This document shows positions 23,220 through 34,030 of a stretch of DNA of 64,000 nucleotides, one piece after another. The stretch spans positions 195,467,507-195,531,506 of the forward strand of contig CM060975.1 of the NCBI GenBank assembly GCA_030765065.1. Direction: 5' to 3'. The notes below the pieces were generated by a model, which searched no databases, was not told the DNA's origin, and saw only the letters and a program-made list of their open reading frames with translations. The stretch is from Deroplatys truncata (lineage: Eukaryota > Arthropoda > Insecta > Mantodea > Mantidae). Numbering within the stretch: the first letter of the stretch is position 1; every line of letters begins with the position of its first letter. The position numbers and the translations under genes were made by a program.

Positions 23220-23472
23220 GTGTTGTAGACTGTAAGGGAATCCGCATTCGCGCGATCCGCAGCCTTGGCATAAAACGAAGGCAATGCAGATGATGTGAAA
23301 TGGATGAAAGGAAAGGAGGTGATGGAGCAGTTGGTAGAAGTAATGGTGGGGAAAACCGGAGAAAACCCGCCCAGACAGCCGCTTTGTCCACCATAAATCC
23401 CGCATGCGAGTCCCTGGGATCGAACCCGGGCTGCTTTGGTGAGAGACGAGCAGTCTACCACTCGGCCACTAT
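23220..23472 (-). mobile_element. tRNA-derived SINE, family 3, minus strand
   Basis: On the minus strand, A box TGGCCGAGTGG (23469-23459) and B box GGTTCGATCCC (23427-23417) are followed by TGGTGGACAAAGCGGCTGTC, GGTTTTCTCCGGTTTTCCCC and TGCCTTCGTTTTATGCCAAGGC. The head resembles a Ser/Leu-type tRNA, but there is no pairing acceptor stem, so it is a SINE and not a tRNA gene. Confidence 0.65.
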
Positions 23473-23967
23473 GTTAAATGGTTACACTAAAGTTAAATTT
23501 AACTATGGAATTTTACTTTCATCCCAACAAATTAAAAATATACATTCACACCTTTTCCCACGTAACAGTTATGATGTGAGAGTTTCGTGTTAATCACTGT
23601 AATTACTGCGACATTTTAGTTCCCGAGTTAGTTATCGCGCAAATATCTTTAGCTTACATATTTCATTCACACTTTTCACAAACTTTATATTACCAGGTAA
23701 GTATATTCTTTATCATTTATAACTTGATTCTGAGAAAAGATTAGTTTTATATGTTTTGGCGTGTACTCATTATGCTAACTAGCGCAGACAGTTGTGTGTA
23801 AAATTGGAGATCACTTTGGCTTCCGTCTTTTTCAAGCGTATATACACTACTATTCCAGAATACTCCACAAGTTCCTATAATTTCATTGGTTAAATTGACG
23901 TGTCTCCTACACTCAAATTTAACAACTACGCAACTGTTTTCCTATAGGCTAGAATCAATCATAGGAC
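23473..23967. other. Unassigned sequence
   Basis: Nothing recognised. Confidence 0.35.
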
Positions 23968-24293
23968 GTCTAACTTGACCTTTGAATCATCATCGTCGTT
24001 GAAATGCATTCCACCAAGGAATTCCTTCAGATGAAGAAACAGATACAAATCGCTTGGTGCCAAATCCGGACTGTTGTGAAACAAGAAGTGCAGACCTGGC
24101 TTACATCAGAGGCGGCATCATTCTTTGACGAGAGCATACAAAAAGTGGTTTCCCGTTACGACAAGTGCCGAATAACGGGGTGACTATGTGGAGAAGTAGT
24201 GTAAGGTAATGAATGATAATAAAGTGTTTGGAAAATGATGTGTTATTTTTTAAAGAATTATTGATACTTATTTTAAAAACACCCTCGTATTTT
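23968..24293. pseudogene. Mariner transposase C-terminus with internal inversion, plus one TIR
   Basis: DNA cut-and-paste transposase relic. On the minus strand, 24078-23968 encodes HNSPDLAPSDLYLFLHLKEF followed by LGGMHFNDDDD, the region around the third catalytic Asp. On the plus strand, 24079-24208 encodes EVQTWLTSEAASFFDESIQK, then RYDKC and, after a frameshift, GDYVEK plus stop. That is the part that should follow on the same strand. The two halves are adjacent but opposite, so a segment has inverted with a breakpoint at 24078/24079. The end ..AAAAACACCCTCGTA at about 24279-24293 is the mariner terminal repeat. The 5' TIR is not seen. Confidence 0.75.
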
Positions 24294-25005
24294 TTCTATA
24301 CCACTAAACATACATTAATATAAAATACGACAATAAGAAGTATATAATTTGTCTTTGATTAGACTACTCTCACTATAGGTTTTATACTTAATTTAACTAT
24401 ACTTTATTATTAATAGTGATGGCTAATTTGATTTGATTACCATTAAATTAAGTATCCTGATAAAATTTCAACTTCAAACTAAATAGTTAATTAAATTATT
24501 TCTACAGCGATTTATCTTGATTACTAAAAATCAGATAAAAAACTAAGCTTTTATAGAAATAGTTTGTAAAGCCAAGATAAATGATAGCGAATAGAGATAG
24601 TAATGTGAATGTAATACGAGCTCTTTCTTTAATGGTATTCCCTTATAAAAAAGCAATAAAATTAGCTAAACTAATACTGAAAGAAATACTTATTACTACT
24701 TACGTAATAACAACTTTTTTTATTTGCTTAAAACATATGAATAATGTTAAATGTGCACGAAACAATGTTTGAGTACGAAAATGTAAATTTTATTGTACAT
24801 GTTTTTGTATATTTTCGATTTTGTGTAATTGCATAATATTTAGAGAATGTCGTTAAAATTATACATATTTTCGATTTTTCACAGGAAAATGTTTAAGAAA
24901 TGTAATTGATTACGTATTTCAAAACAAATTAATAAAATAAAATAAAATAAAGCCTGAGACAATAAACGGCGAGCGGTAGGTATCGCATTTTCAAAGAGTT
25001 TCCGA
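24294..25005. other. Unassigned AT-rich sequence
   Basis: At 24545-24625 a weak match to the 3' end of the older HINE-like subfamily is visible (GCTTTTATAGAAATAGTTTGTA ... TAGAGATAGTAATGTGAATGTAATAC). The rest is unassigned. It may include the 5' untranslated part of the hAT that follows. Confidence 0.35.
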
Positions 25006-25388
25006 TTGTTAACGCGGCGAGTATTATATCAAAGAACTGCCGATGTAAACTTATTCAGTGGGACGATAATACAGAGGCAGTTTGGTTTTGTTTATGCGTG
25101 TAGAGTGATTGTGTTAACCTCCAGCGCAGATAAAATTCCACCAGTGAAATCTAGTTTATCTACTCAATTAAATATATTTGTACGTGAAAACGAAGTTGTG
25201 CTTACTACAAATGGAATAGTTTTATTTGGTGTTGCGTGTGAAAGGCGTATAAGTGTAGACACTCGTTTCCAAGTGACGCAACATTTAAAAACAACAAAAT
25301 ATTTTAAAAATGTTTCGTTAAAAAGTGCTAAACAGTCAATGCTAAATGTCAATACGGGTATCCCAAATGAAGCAACTTCAGGCCCCCA

Positions 25389-26908
25389 CAGGGGGAGAGA
25401 GATGTATTACATACCCTATACTTTTCCCCAAACTGCGGCAAAATTGGCGTTCATTATAATTTTGTGGTACACAATCGTTCTAATGCCATTAAAAATCGAA
25501 GTTTCTTAAATATTATGATTTGAATTCGCGCCATGCTGGAATAACTTGAACGCAGTCTCCATTGAAACAAAGCTCTGGTAAAGACACCTGCCGTCAGCTG
25601 GAGGAAACTGGTGTTGTGTGCTTGACCCATGGTAGGTACTGAGTTGGAGTACATCTCGTGTTAAAAATCATGCTCATACTATTGCGCTTATAAACGTGAA
25701 TAGAGAGTAAATCGCGAGTTTTTTGTTTCTTGTATGTGTGTTTCTTCAATTGTGAAAATTTGAGCTTGCTTTGGACACTTGGTTACTCACTATCAAAGCA
25801 AATGTAGGTTAAAATTTGCGCTGGTTCTGGGAGAAAAGTATGTACATAGCTGAAAAGGAAGATGTAATTAAAACAGGTCCTCCAAAGCCCGTACTCAGTA
25901 TTACAACTAACATTAAAAAAATGTGTAAGGCATTTCAACATCAAAGTTTATGAAAGTGAGTCATGGCTGTGCGGTTGTAGAACCTTAAGCAAACTGTTTT
26001 GTTGGTCATGCCTTTTTTTTTCAAATGAAAGGTGCATCTGGAATTCCAGTGGTTATGAAGATTTAAATAACGTTTATAAGGCAACCAAAAAAAACACAAC
26101 TATTCTTGTAATCATGTAATATGTGAAAAACAACTAAAATCTTCGGGAAAACTCCCAGAATAGGATTTTCATTGAATAGTCAGTATAAACTCTCAGTTGA
26201 ACAGCATAACAGTGAAGTGAAAAAGAATAGAGCTTTACTTTCTCACTTTATACAGGCCGTATGCTTTTTAGGAAAAGAAGCACTTGCTCTTCGTGGTCAC
26301 AATAAGAAAGAAGGATCTTTAAACAGTGGTAACTATATTGAGTATTTAAATGGATTACCAGTATATGACACCTCTCTGAAAGAACATTGGAAAATCGACT
26401 GTTTTTCGTGCAACTTCATCTGATATTGAGAATGAAATTAAGGAAATTTCTGTTACCTTGTTTGTTTCACTGATATTAGATGAAACTCCTGACATAAGTA
26501 ATAAACAGCAACTCTCTGCCGTTTTACGATACATAACTATTGACGGAAATGTTGGAGAGGTTTATATGCTTTACAGATGTAAGCTCTGACAGAAAAAGAG
26601 ACTTTCTCTTGAATCATGCTGTCTGTATTATTAACTTTTGTTGTTCAAAAAAACATAACATAATGATAACATCATGATCCTAAAGTATGTTATTAAACTA
26701 CCTTCCAGTGTATCAAGCATGCGTTAATGAATTTACTAGGTAATAATTCTAAATTGTATAATGAAAATCTTGTTTACACTACATGTTGTCTAACTGAGAT
26801 TAAATATGCTGATATGGACAATTCTGCTTACTTTGGGTAACATTTTAAGGAATTTTACAATATACGTTGAATTACATACCCGAGTCTGATAATCAGGCTA
26901 CGCCACTG
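25389..26908 (+). mobile_element. Second hAT element (TTF/DUF4371 type) inserted in the first
   Basis: A 1.5-kb insertion flanked by CCCCCA on both sides (25383-25388 and 26909-26914). It starts CAGGGGGAG and ends GGCTACGCCACTG, whose reverse CAGTGGCGTAGCC is a well-known hAT TIR of the TTF-zinc-finger group. Removing it restores the host transposase reading frame exactly. hAT target duplications are usually 8 bp; only 6 match here, so mutation or slight misplacement of an end is possible. Confidence 0.8.
25940..26582 (+). pseudogene. TTF zinc finger and DUF4371 fragments of inner hAT
   Basis: The first block, about 25960-26130, reads WLCGCRTLSKLFCWSCLFFS and then EDLNNVYKATKKH. It corresponds to the TTF-type zinc finger of ZMYM/hAT proteins. 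The second, about 26190-26580, reads LGKEALALRGHNKKEGSLNSG, NYIEYLNGL, then SLILDETPDISNKQQLSAVL and RYITIDG, the DUF4371 hAT core with its first catalytic Asp. A frameshift lies at about 26393. The remaining transposase (hAT C-terminal domain) is absent, so the inner element is internally deleted and defective. Confidence 0.78.
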
Positions 26909-28399
26909 CCCCCAGTTGTCAACCTTTAATAAGAACCTATGTGAAGCTTTCGCTTGTGCTGACATTCCTCTCTATAAATTAGAACATCCTAAATTACGTG
27001 CATTCTTAGAAACGTATATAAAACAGGCTACATGAGTCTACTCTTCGCAAACATTATGTTCCATTACTTTATGAAAAAACAATACAAGAAATTTGTGATT
27101 CTATTAAGGATAATCTAATCTGGGTTTGCATGGATGAAACTCCAGATGCGTGTAAACGATCTATATGTAATGTAATTGTCGGTACGCTCGGTGAAAATGG
27201 ACTGTCAAAGGCTTATCTTCTAACAGTGGAAGAAATAGCAACGACAAATCATTCAACAATTGCGAAAATATTCAATAGTGTAATATTGCTGTTATGGCCA
27301 GAGGGAATTAGATATGAAAATGTAGTTTTGTTTTTAATCTGACGCAGCCCCATATATGGTTAAGGCGGAAGGGGGGTTAAAACTGCTTTATATAGACTGA
27401 TTCATGTAACAGGCTTGGCGCATGCAATGCATCGCCTGAGTGAAACTGTGCTCTTAAATTTTCCTACTGTTAATAGCTTAATACCAAGCGTAAAAAAACG
27501 CTTTCCTTAAATCTCCGAGTAGAATCAGGTTGTTTAAACAGTTGATGAACCGATCATTACGAGATGGGGGACCTGGTTACAGGCTGCCATATATTATTGT
27601 AACAATTTTGACATCGATAACATACTTCAAAAACTAAATGAAAACGAAGCAGAAGGCATTGTTGAAGCGAAGGGTGCTATAATTATGTAGGGATGGGATA
27701 AAGGAGGAATTAATTTACATTAAGTCACATTTCAATTGCAATTTCTACACCCATCAAGCGCTCGAACGAAATGACGTACCACTTGTCACAAACTTAACTC
27801 TCTCACTAAAGCTAAAATCTGCGCCAGGTCAAGTTGCAAACAAAGTAGTTGAAAAATTTGAATATGTACAACAAAAGAATCCAGGGTACCATACATTACA
27901 ACATATTGCAAATACCATTTCTGGTAAAACGGAGAGAAAATTGTTGGACATTGAAGAAACATTGTCGCTGGAAGAAATTGTAAAGTTTAAATCTGCACCT
28001 ATAACGTTTTTTTGTTGCCGAACGTTGTTTTACTCAGTACAAATCAATTCTCAGAAGCAACAAAGAATTGTTTCTGTTTTCAAACCTTAAAATGGTTACT
28101 GTTATACAATGCAATTGGAAGAATTAAGTTCACTTCAGCAGCAGCTGTTCCAGTCCACAAATTCGATGAGTTTTACTCGTACATTAATTTATTATTTTGG
28201 TGGATTATAATGTTAACTTGTATTTTCCAATATAACGAATATTAAATGAACTCACAATGTCACAATTATTTCACCATTTTTGTGAGGTTTTGGGTAGCAC
28301 ATATTTTCTAGGTTGTTAATGCATATATCGCTGTTTTAAACCGCATATTACATACATATTTTACGTTTTTTAATGCATAACTATCCGAGCCCTACTTAT

Positions 28400-28770
28400 T
28401 ACACTAAAAGTTGTGCCGATGGCACAAATTGTGAATGGTAATTCCTTGAGATTACGTCAGGTGGCCTTACGCTCTTCGCAATTTAATATCTCTCTGCGGG
28501 TAGTGCTTTGGTCAAAACTTAGGTTTTGGTCTAGCTTACCTCGACGGACGCTTCACGTTGGGCGGAGGAGTCTTTCTTTATTTGTGCCAGCAGTCACATC
28601 TGCAACTTTGGTGAGTTTCTGAACGGCTTGTTATTATGAAATTGTTTTTGTCTAGAGGGTTTTTGACTGGTACATTTTTTTCATCGGGCTTGGCCGTTGT
28701 GTTTTGCTGCCTACAGTCCGCTATATAGGTGGGGAAATTTAACGGAGCCAGAGTCGAGATTTGCTGTTTT
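28400..28770. other. Unassigned sequence
   Basis: No gene or repeat recognised between the hAT and the HINE cluster. Confidence 0.35.
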
Positions 28771-29292
28771 ACTTTCTCTACTACGTATAGTAAGTAGGGG
28801 AAGTATTGTATTCCACCGAAAAATTCCATACCGAGATTTCACCGAAATACATGTTCTGAGGCCCCCTGAATCCAAAAAAGCATTTTTAGAAACATGTCCG
28901 CGTGTGTGTGTCTGTGTGTCTATGAACAGCATAACTCAGAAACGAACAGTCGGATAAACACCAAACTTGGTATTTAGGTTCAGTATCTTCCAGAGATGCG
29001 ACACGTAGGATTTCAAGAAAATCCCCCCACCCCATATTATCCTTTACATGGAACATTTTTCGAAATTTTTAATTTTCTCAAAAATGGCTATAACGATTTT
29101 CATTAAAATATCATATGATTAAGATATTTTCATGACAAATGAAATGTATATCTCGAATTTTCTGGGAATGTCTCCAAAAGTATTCTTCATTGTGAACGAC
29201 TTTTGCATAACTGGTAAACCATAAGAGATAGACAAAATTTTACTCACAACAAATGTAAATCGCGTTAAAATTCACATTTTATGTCATATATT
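28771..29292 (+). mobile_element. HINE-like element, tandem unit (5' portion)
   Basis: Starts ACTTTCTCTACTACG; microsatellite at 28900-28920. It breaks off after AATTCACATTTTATGTCATATATT, where the next ACTTTCTC begins, about 130 bp earlier than in the 5.2-kb cluster. Confidence 0.85.
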
Positions 29293-30162
29293 ACTTTCTC
29301 TACTACGTATAGTAAGTAGGGGAAGTATTGCATTCCACCCAAAAATTCGATACCGAGATTTCACCGGAAATACATGTTTTGAGACTCACTGAATCCAAAA
29401 AAAGCATTTTTGGAAACATGTCCGTGTGTGCGTCTGTCTGTGTGTCTGTGTGTCTGTCTGTGTGTCTGTGAACAGCATAACTCAAAAACGAAGAGTCGGA
29501 TAAACACTAAACTTGGTATTTAGGTTCAGTATCTTCCAGAGATGCGACACGAAGGTTTTCAAGAAAATCCCCCCACCCCAGACTACCCTTTACATGGAAC
29601 ATTTTTCGAAAATTTTAATTTTCTCAAAAACGGCTCTAACGATTTTGATTAAAATATCATATGTTTAAGATATTGTCATGACAAATAAAATGTATATCTC
29701 GAATTTTCTGGGAATGTCTCCAAAAGTATTCTTCGTTATGAACGACTTTTTCATAACTGGTAAACCATAAGAGATAGACAAAATTTTACTACACGAAAAA
29801 TGTGGATCGCGTCAAAATACACAATTTATGTCATATACATTTCTTTTGTTGAGGGAACCGTTTGCGAGATATTGCTTGTTATTCCCTTAAATTTTCCAAT
29901 ACTTATACTTTTTCTCAAATTCGTTATTCATTTTTTTTATGTCCTGGACATGCAAAGAGAATGGAATGCGCCACATAGCAACCAGCGTTAAAATATTTGA
30001 CTATCGCTTAAAACCTACCATATTCCCCTTGCATCTACAAGAAAATTATCAATAAGATTGACATCTCGATATCTCCATTAACATGAAGCATATGGAGAAT
30101 AAGCGTTTGTAAAAATAGTTTGTACAAGAGTAGAGAAAGTCATGTGAGTGTAACACATCAGA
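29293..30162 (+). mobile_element. HINE-like element, complete
   Basis: A full unit with the 5' arm, the palindrome, a (TGTC)-type microsatellite at 29423-29469 and TTTTATGTCCTGGACATGC. It ends with the 3' arm AGTAGAGAAAGT, the stem-loop and CAGA, followed by a T-run. Confidence 0.88.
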
Positions 30163-30487
30163 TTTTTTTTTATTGTTGAGTGAACCATTTTCGAGATATT
30201 GCTTGTTATTCCCTTAATTTTCCAATACTTATACTTTTTCTCAAATTCGTTATTAATTTTTTTATGTCCTGGACAAGCAAAGAGAATGGAATGCGCCGCA
30301 TAGCAACCAGCTCTTAAAAGATTTGACCATCGCTTATAACCTACTATATTCCCCTTGTATCTACAAGAAAATTAGCAATAAGATTGACATCTCGATATCT
30401 CGATTAACATGAAGCATATGAGAACAACCGTTTATAAAATTAGTTTGTACAAGAGTAGAGAACGTCATGTGAGTGTAACACATCAGA
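30163..30487 (+). mobile_element. HINE-like 3' segment, tandem unit
   Basis: An extra 3' piece beginning TTGTTGAGTGAACCATTTTCGAG and ending AGTAGAGAACGTCATGTGAGTGTAACACATCAGA. Its start differs from the 3' segments at 7434, so the tandem additions do not share one breakpoint. Confidence 0.85.
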
Positions 30488-31469
30488 TTTTTTGTTTATT
30501 TTGTGTAATTGTAATTCTGTCATCTTTATTAATATGATTAATCTGGAATACATGACCCTTAATTATTCACGTAATTCTACTGAGAGTTTTGAATCATTTT
30601 AAGTTCCTTTAAATGCTTTTATTTAATTGTGCATGTGATATTTATATATTTGTAGCTGGGTGGTTATGGGTAACATAAATCGGCTGATTACTGAAATTGT
30701 TAATGTTTCAAGGGTTTATGAAATTATTTTATCTGGAATAATTGTTTATTCAGGATTACTTTATATATAATTTATTTATTGTCCCACAGGGATTTGTCAA
30801 GCAGTTTTTTCCTACTAGGCTAGCTTAAGGTGAATATTGTGAACATACGCTTTGTACACTTGCAATTTCAGTGCAAGTAAGGTACCCTTATGCTATCTTG
30901 TTCGAGTTAATTTTGTATTCTTGCCATGGATGTAAAGAACAGAACCCAGAACTTACGAATTGATTTCTATTTCTATTAAATGTTTTAGGGATCATTCCTA
31001 GTCTTCACTCAGGGATTAGCCGTTACTTCTAAGCCTTAGTCCGTAGTTTCCTTTGAACTCTTACATCTTCCCCTAGAAGAGGTTTACAATAGCGAATTAT
31101 GTAAGAGGTAGCCTAGGGTGGTGCAAAGTAATGTTAATACTGAAGTCTTAATACAAAAGATCTGGAGTGCATATTTTCAGTAAATCACAAATACGTGTAA
31201 AAACCATGCAAAGAAGCATTTGAAGAATATATACTTTTGGAATACTGTTCGCGTTGGACGGGTAGGTAAGGTTTGCTTTACAACAGAAGCTGCGGTGTGA
31301 TTTCAACAATTGGCTGCACCTTTTGTTGGTAAAGTTCATTTCCTCGACAGTCCTTAGAGAACTTACAGCGATTTAACGGAAGGAACTAAAGACGAAATAC
31401 TTGCTTTAAGTTTGAGAGAAGAAGGGAAAGAAAATGAATACTCAAGCATTTATTTATATGCCTTAAGTA
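30488..31469. other. Unassigned AT-rich sequence
   Basis: Nothing recognised. Confidence 0.4.
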
Positions 31470-31961
31470 GAAACGAAATAGGTAAAAGTATTGACGAACA
31501 GAAGCGACCCGAAGGGCTACTAGATCCGGATGACGACGGGCGCAAACATGGACGGGTTCCCTAATGTTTCCAGGTAGAACGCATCCGACGCCATCCAGGT
31601 CCACCCACAAACCCAGAATTTCCGGGGGTCCCCCGAAGGAGAGCCTGCCGAGAGCTGCCAGAGGCGGATCCTAACTAAACTGTCCCTGGAAAGAGGTTTC
31701 CTCTTTCAGAAGGAAGCCTTTACAGAGCACACAGCCACCGCCCAGCCGCAATCTGCCGAGCAACCTTGAAACAGATGACAATGAAGTAGATGATGGGTAC
31801 AGGAAATGAGAGACAGGAAAGTCGTCGTAGAAGACGAACCACCCCAGCATTTGCCTATCGACCCGGGGAAACCATTAAAACCCCATGGGTCAGAGTGGGT
31901 TGTCGCCGGAGATCTAAACCGAGACCTCCTAGATGCAAGTCGCACATATTACCGTGGCGCC
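31470..31961 (-). mobile_element. tRNA-derived SINE, family 1, minus strand
   Basis: In reverse: head GGCGCCACGGTAATATGTGCGACTTGC, GAGGTCTCGGTTTAGATC (B box damaged), CCCCGGGTCGATAGGCAAATGCTGGGG, and CAGATTGCGGCTGGGCGGTGGCTGTGTGC. The tail has GGATCTAGTAGCCCTTCGGGTCGC. It joins directly onto a minus-strand HINE fragment. Confidence 0.75.
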
Positions 31962-32130
31962 ATTCAATCTGCTACCATCTTCTATCTACTTCATGTTAAT
32001 TAGCATAAATTTTTGCAGAATTAGCCTCTCTAGACATTTCGTTGTAGATAGAAGGGATAATGGAATCCGGATCGATAGTCCGTGTTTGAAAGCTCGCTAT
32101 TGGCTTTAAAATTCATCTGTCATGTTTACA

Positions 32131-32231
32131 GACATACATACATACATACATACATACATACATACATACATACATACATACATACATACATACATACATA
32201 CATACATACATACATACATACATACATACAC
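32131..32231 (+). repeat. (TACA)n microsatellite
   Basis: About 25 perfect ACAT/TACA units inside the minus-strand HINE copy, at the place where other copies carry GT/TGTC repeats. Confidence 0.95.
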
Positions 32232-32298
32232 GTTCCTTTTTCAAAAAACCCTTTTCTTAGATTAAGGGGGAGTTAAATATGAGTTTCCTGTGAAATCT

Positions 32299-32845
32299 AC
32301 GGAGCGGAATGGCTCAGACGGTTAAGTCCTGGCCCGCATTAGGCAGGTCGTGGGTTCGATTCCCGTGGCTGACCTTCATGGCTAATGGGTTTTTCAGGGG
32401 TTTACCGGGTCGCCGGGCGAATGCTGAGAAGGATTCTCACATCCCTCGAATTTCCTGTCCTTTCACTTCATCTCTATTCTCATTTCATTCCATCTTTCGT
32501 CCATTATCTCTTTCAGGGTTGGAAGTGTCGGCGATGGTGTTTCGATGCAGTGTGGCAGTTGAAAAGGATGTTCTTTGTGACTCTCCGTCCCTCGGGTTTC
32601 GGTTGACTGCCGGGGGTATCTGAACCCCCTTGAGGGATGTTGGACCCCTCTGTGCGGGGTGGAGTCCCCGGCCTGCCTGTCCATCTGTCGGGGAATCTCT
32701 ATCTGGAAACTTAGGGATCCTGGTTCCGGTTGCCCGGTGTCTTCTCTCGCCTTTTGCTTGCTCCCGGGAACGCCTCATTGGGGACGTAGGTGCAATATCC
32801 TCTATGTGGATCAGTGCCGAGTCCCCTCCGTAGCCAATTCAATCC
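32299..32845 (+). mobile_element. tRNA-derived SINE inside a HINE-like element
   Basis: Head ACGGAGCGGAATGGCTCAGACGG with A box TGGCTCAGACGG and intact B box GGTTCGATTCC, then TTTTTCAGGGGTTTACCGGGTCGCCGGGCGAATGC and a GC-rich body. Flanks TCCTGTGAAATCT (left) and TCCGGTGAAATTT (right) are an 11/13 match to each other and to the HINE core. They form a target duplication of about 13 bp and prove insertion into that element. Confidence 0.8.
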
Positions 32846-32923
32846 GGTGAAATTTTGACGTTGAATACAATACAATACAATACAATATCTCCTCTTGCCT
32901 ACTATACGTGTAGATAAGAAAGT

Positions 32924-33402
32924 AAAAAATTCACCTACTTTAGATTTATTGAATACAAATAAAAGCAAAGAAGTGTCTTATTTCGTTATTTATTGGGTTA
33001 ATATACAATTGAATATATTTTCTTTAAACGTTTAATAGACGATACTAAAAACTAACCTGTTATTCAAACCCAGGATAAAAGAAAACCAAAGACTTGACGT
33101 AATGTATTAGTCGTGCTTTCTGCAGAGAATGATGCCTCGAGTATCAAGCGTTCAACCTAATTACACCCTATTATAACTCTCACAAAAATTATGCTTTGTC
33201 TGAAACAAAAATTGTAGATAGTTGAGAATCTAAGCACTTAGACAAGAAAACAAAACAAAAAAAAAGTCTGGCCTTAAATGTTCCATCTTTGAACTAGGTT
33301 CCCACAAAATAAATGCAAAAAGGACTATTTTCTACTGAAATAAGAGCTCAAAGATTAAAATGGTGATATAAACCTTCCTTCTCTATACTTAAAATCATTA
33401 CT
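32924..33402. other. Unassigned AT-rich sequence
   Basis: Nothing recognised. Confidence 0.4.
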
Positions 33403-33570
33403 TAAAGGTAAAAAGACACATACTACGGAGGAACGCCCGAAACCGGGTCAGAGCATCCCAAGTAAGCCATACAACGTGACCTTGGGAGAGAGGGATGAGG
33501 GGAGAGATTCGAAGGGTAACCAAATCTGGGAGACGACGTGCGTAAGCATCGACGGGGAGGACTGGAGGAC
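33403..33570 (-). mobile_element. SINE family 1 tail, 5'-truncated, minus strand
   Basis: Reverse of the family 1 3' region: GGTAAAAAGACACATACTACGG, CGAAACCGGGTCAGAGCA and AGAGAGGGATGAGGGGAGAG. It matches the left part of the copy at 37527. It abuts a second SINE head at 33572. Confidence 0.65.
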
Positions 33571-33571
33571 T

Positions 33572-34030
33572 AAGCGAGATGGATCCGAAGTAACGTGTGA
33601 GGCCCACATTCGGTAGGTCCTGGGTTCGATTCCCGACGGTCACCCACTCTGACCTTGAGTTTTTCGTGGTTTTCGCTGGTCGGTAGGCGAATGCTGGGTT
33701 GGTTTCTCATCTACCACGATTTCCTTTCTATAATTTCGCTTTCCTTCTCAACTTTCATGTGAGTTTCTAGGTTTCGTGGTATTAACGGTGCCGGACAGAT
33801 GTCGCGGATGCTTGCTGTAAACTAGACGGCTGCTTGGTCAACGCGTCGTTCATCGCTCTCCCTGGTCAGCTCCAGTCTTCGAGCCTGAAACTGTTAGAAA
33901 CTTCCGCGCGTCTTTTTGGCCTGTAGCTTCCTTTGGTTCTTTCACTTCATCCCTTCCACAATACTGGAAGGAATTTCCGTGTAGGTCGCAATGTACGAGG
34001 CGTCTCCCTCCGTTATATAGCCTATAACTA
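33572..34030 (+). mobile_element. tRNA-derived SINE, family 2
   Basis: Head AAGCGAGATGGATCCGAAG, intact B box GGTTCGATTCC near 33620, CACCCACTCTGACC, GGTCGGTAGGCGAATGCTGGG, and a body with CTGAAACTGTTAGAAACTTCCGCGCGTC. It ends CGCAATGTACGAGGCGTCTCCCTCCG. Confidence 0.78.

Larger units (their letters stand above)
25006..28160 (+). pseudogene. CGBP1-like hAT transposase, split by another hAT and frameshifted
   Basis: Cut-and-paste transposase of the hAT group related to CGG-repeat-binding protein 1. Part one (25150-25388) has FGVACERRISVDTRFQVTQH, the N-terminal zinc-finger-like DNA-binding region. Part two resumes at 26915 with NKNLCEAFACADIPLYKLEH. It continues with MDETPDACK (first catalytic Asp) near 27130, SDAAPYMVKA near 27340 (second Asp), IHVTGLAHAMHRL, TRWGTWLQAAIYYC near 27565, and VAERCFTQYKSIL near 28015 (C-terminal dimerisation motif). 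Frameshifts at about 27033 and 27335 and later stops kill it. The 5' TIR is not identified; TAGGGCTCGGATAG (reversed) near 28384-28397 is a possible 3' TIR. Confidence 0.85.
31975..32923 (-). mobile_element. HINE-like element, minus strand, split by a SINE
   Basis: Left part 31975-32298: TCTACTTCATGTTAATTAGC and TTGTAGATAGAAGGGATAATGG. The central region is largely deleted, and CA/TACA repeats stand where the GT tract should be. Right part 32846-32923: CCGGTGAAATTTTGACG, a (AATAC)n expansion of GGAATACAATAC, and a degraded palindrome ending TAGATAAGAAAGT. A SINE occupies 32299-32845. Confidence 0.72.

Noticed and set aside
23398-23472. tRNA gene (Ser/Leu-like) on the minus strand
   Set aside because: A and B boxes are present, but there is no pairing acceptor stem and a SINE body follows.
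25006-25509. Host protein gene of 167 codons
   Set aside because: It is the N-terminal part of a hAT transposase plus read-through into an inserted hAT.
32131-32231. CRISPR-like array
   Set aside because: It is a simple (TACA)n microsatellite with no spacers; no CRISPR array is present anywhere.
32299-32375. tRNA gene
   Set aside because: Good A and B boxes, but the 3' half runs into a SINE body and target duplications flank the whole 545 bp.
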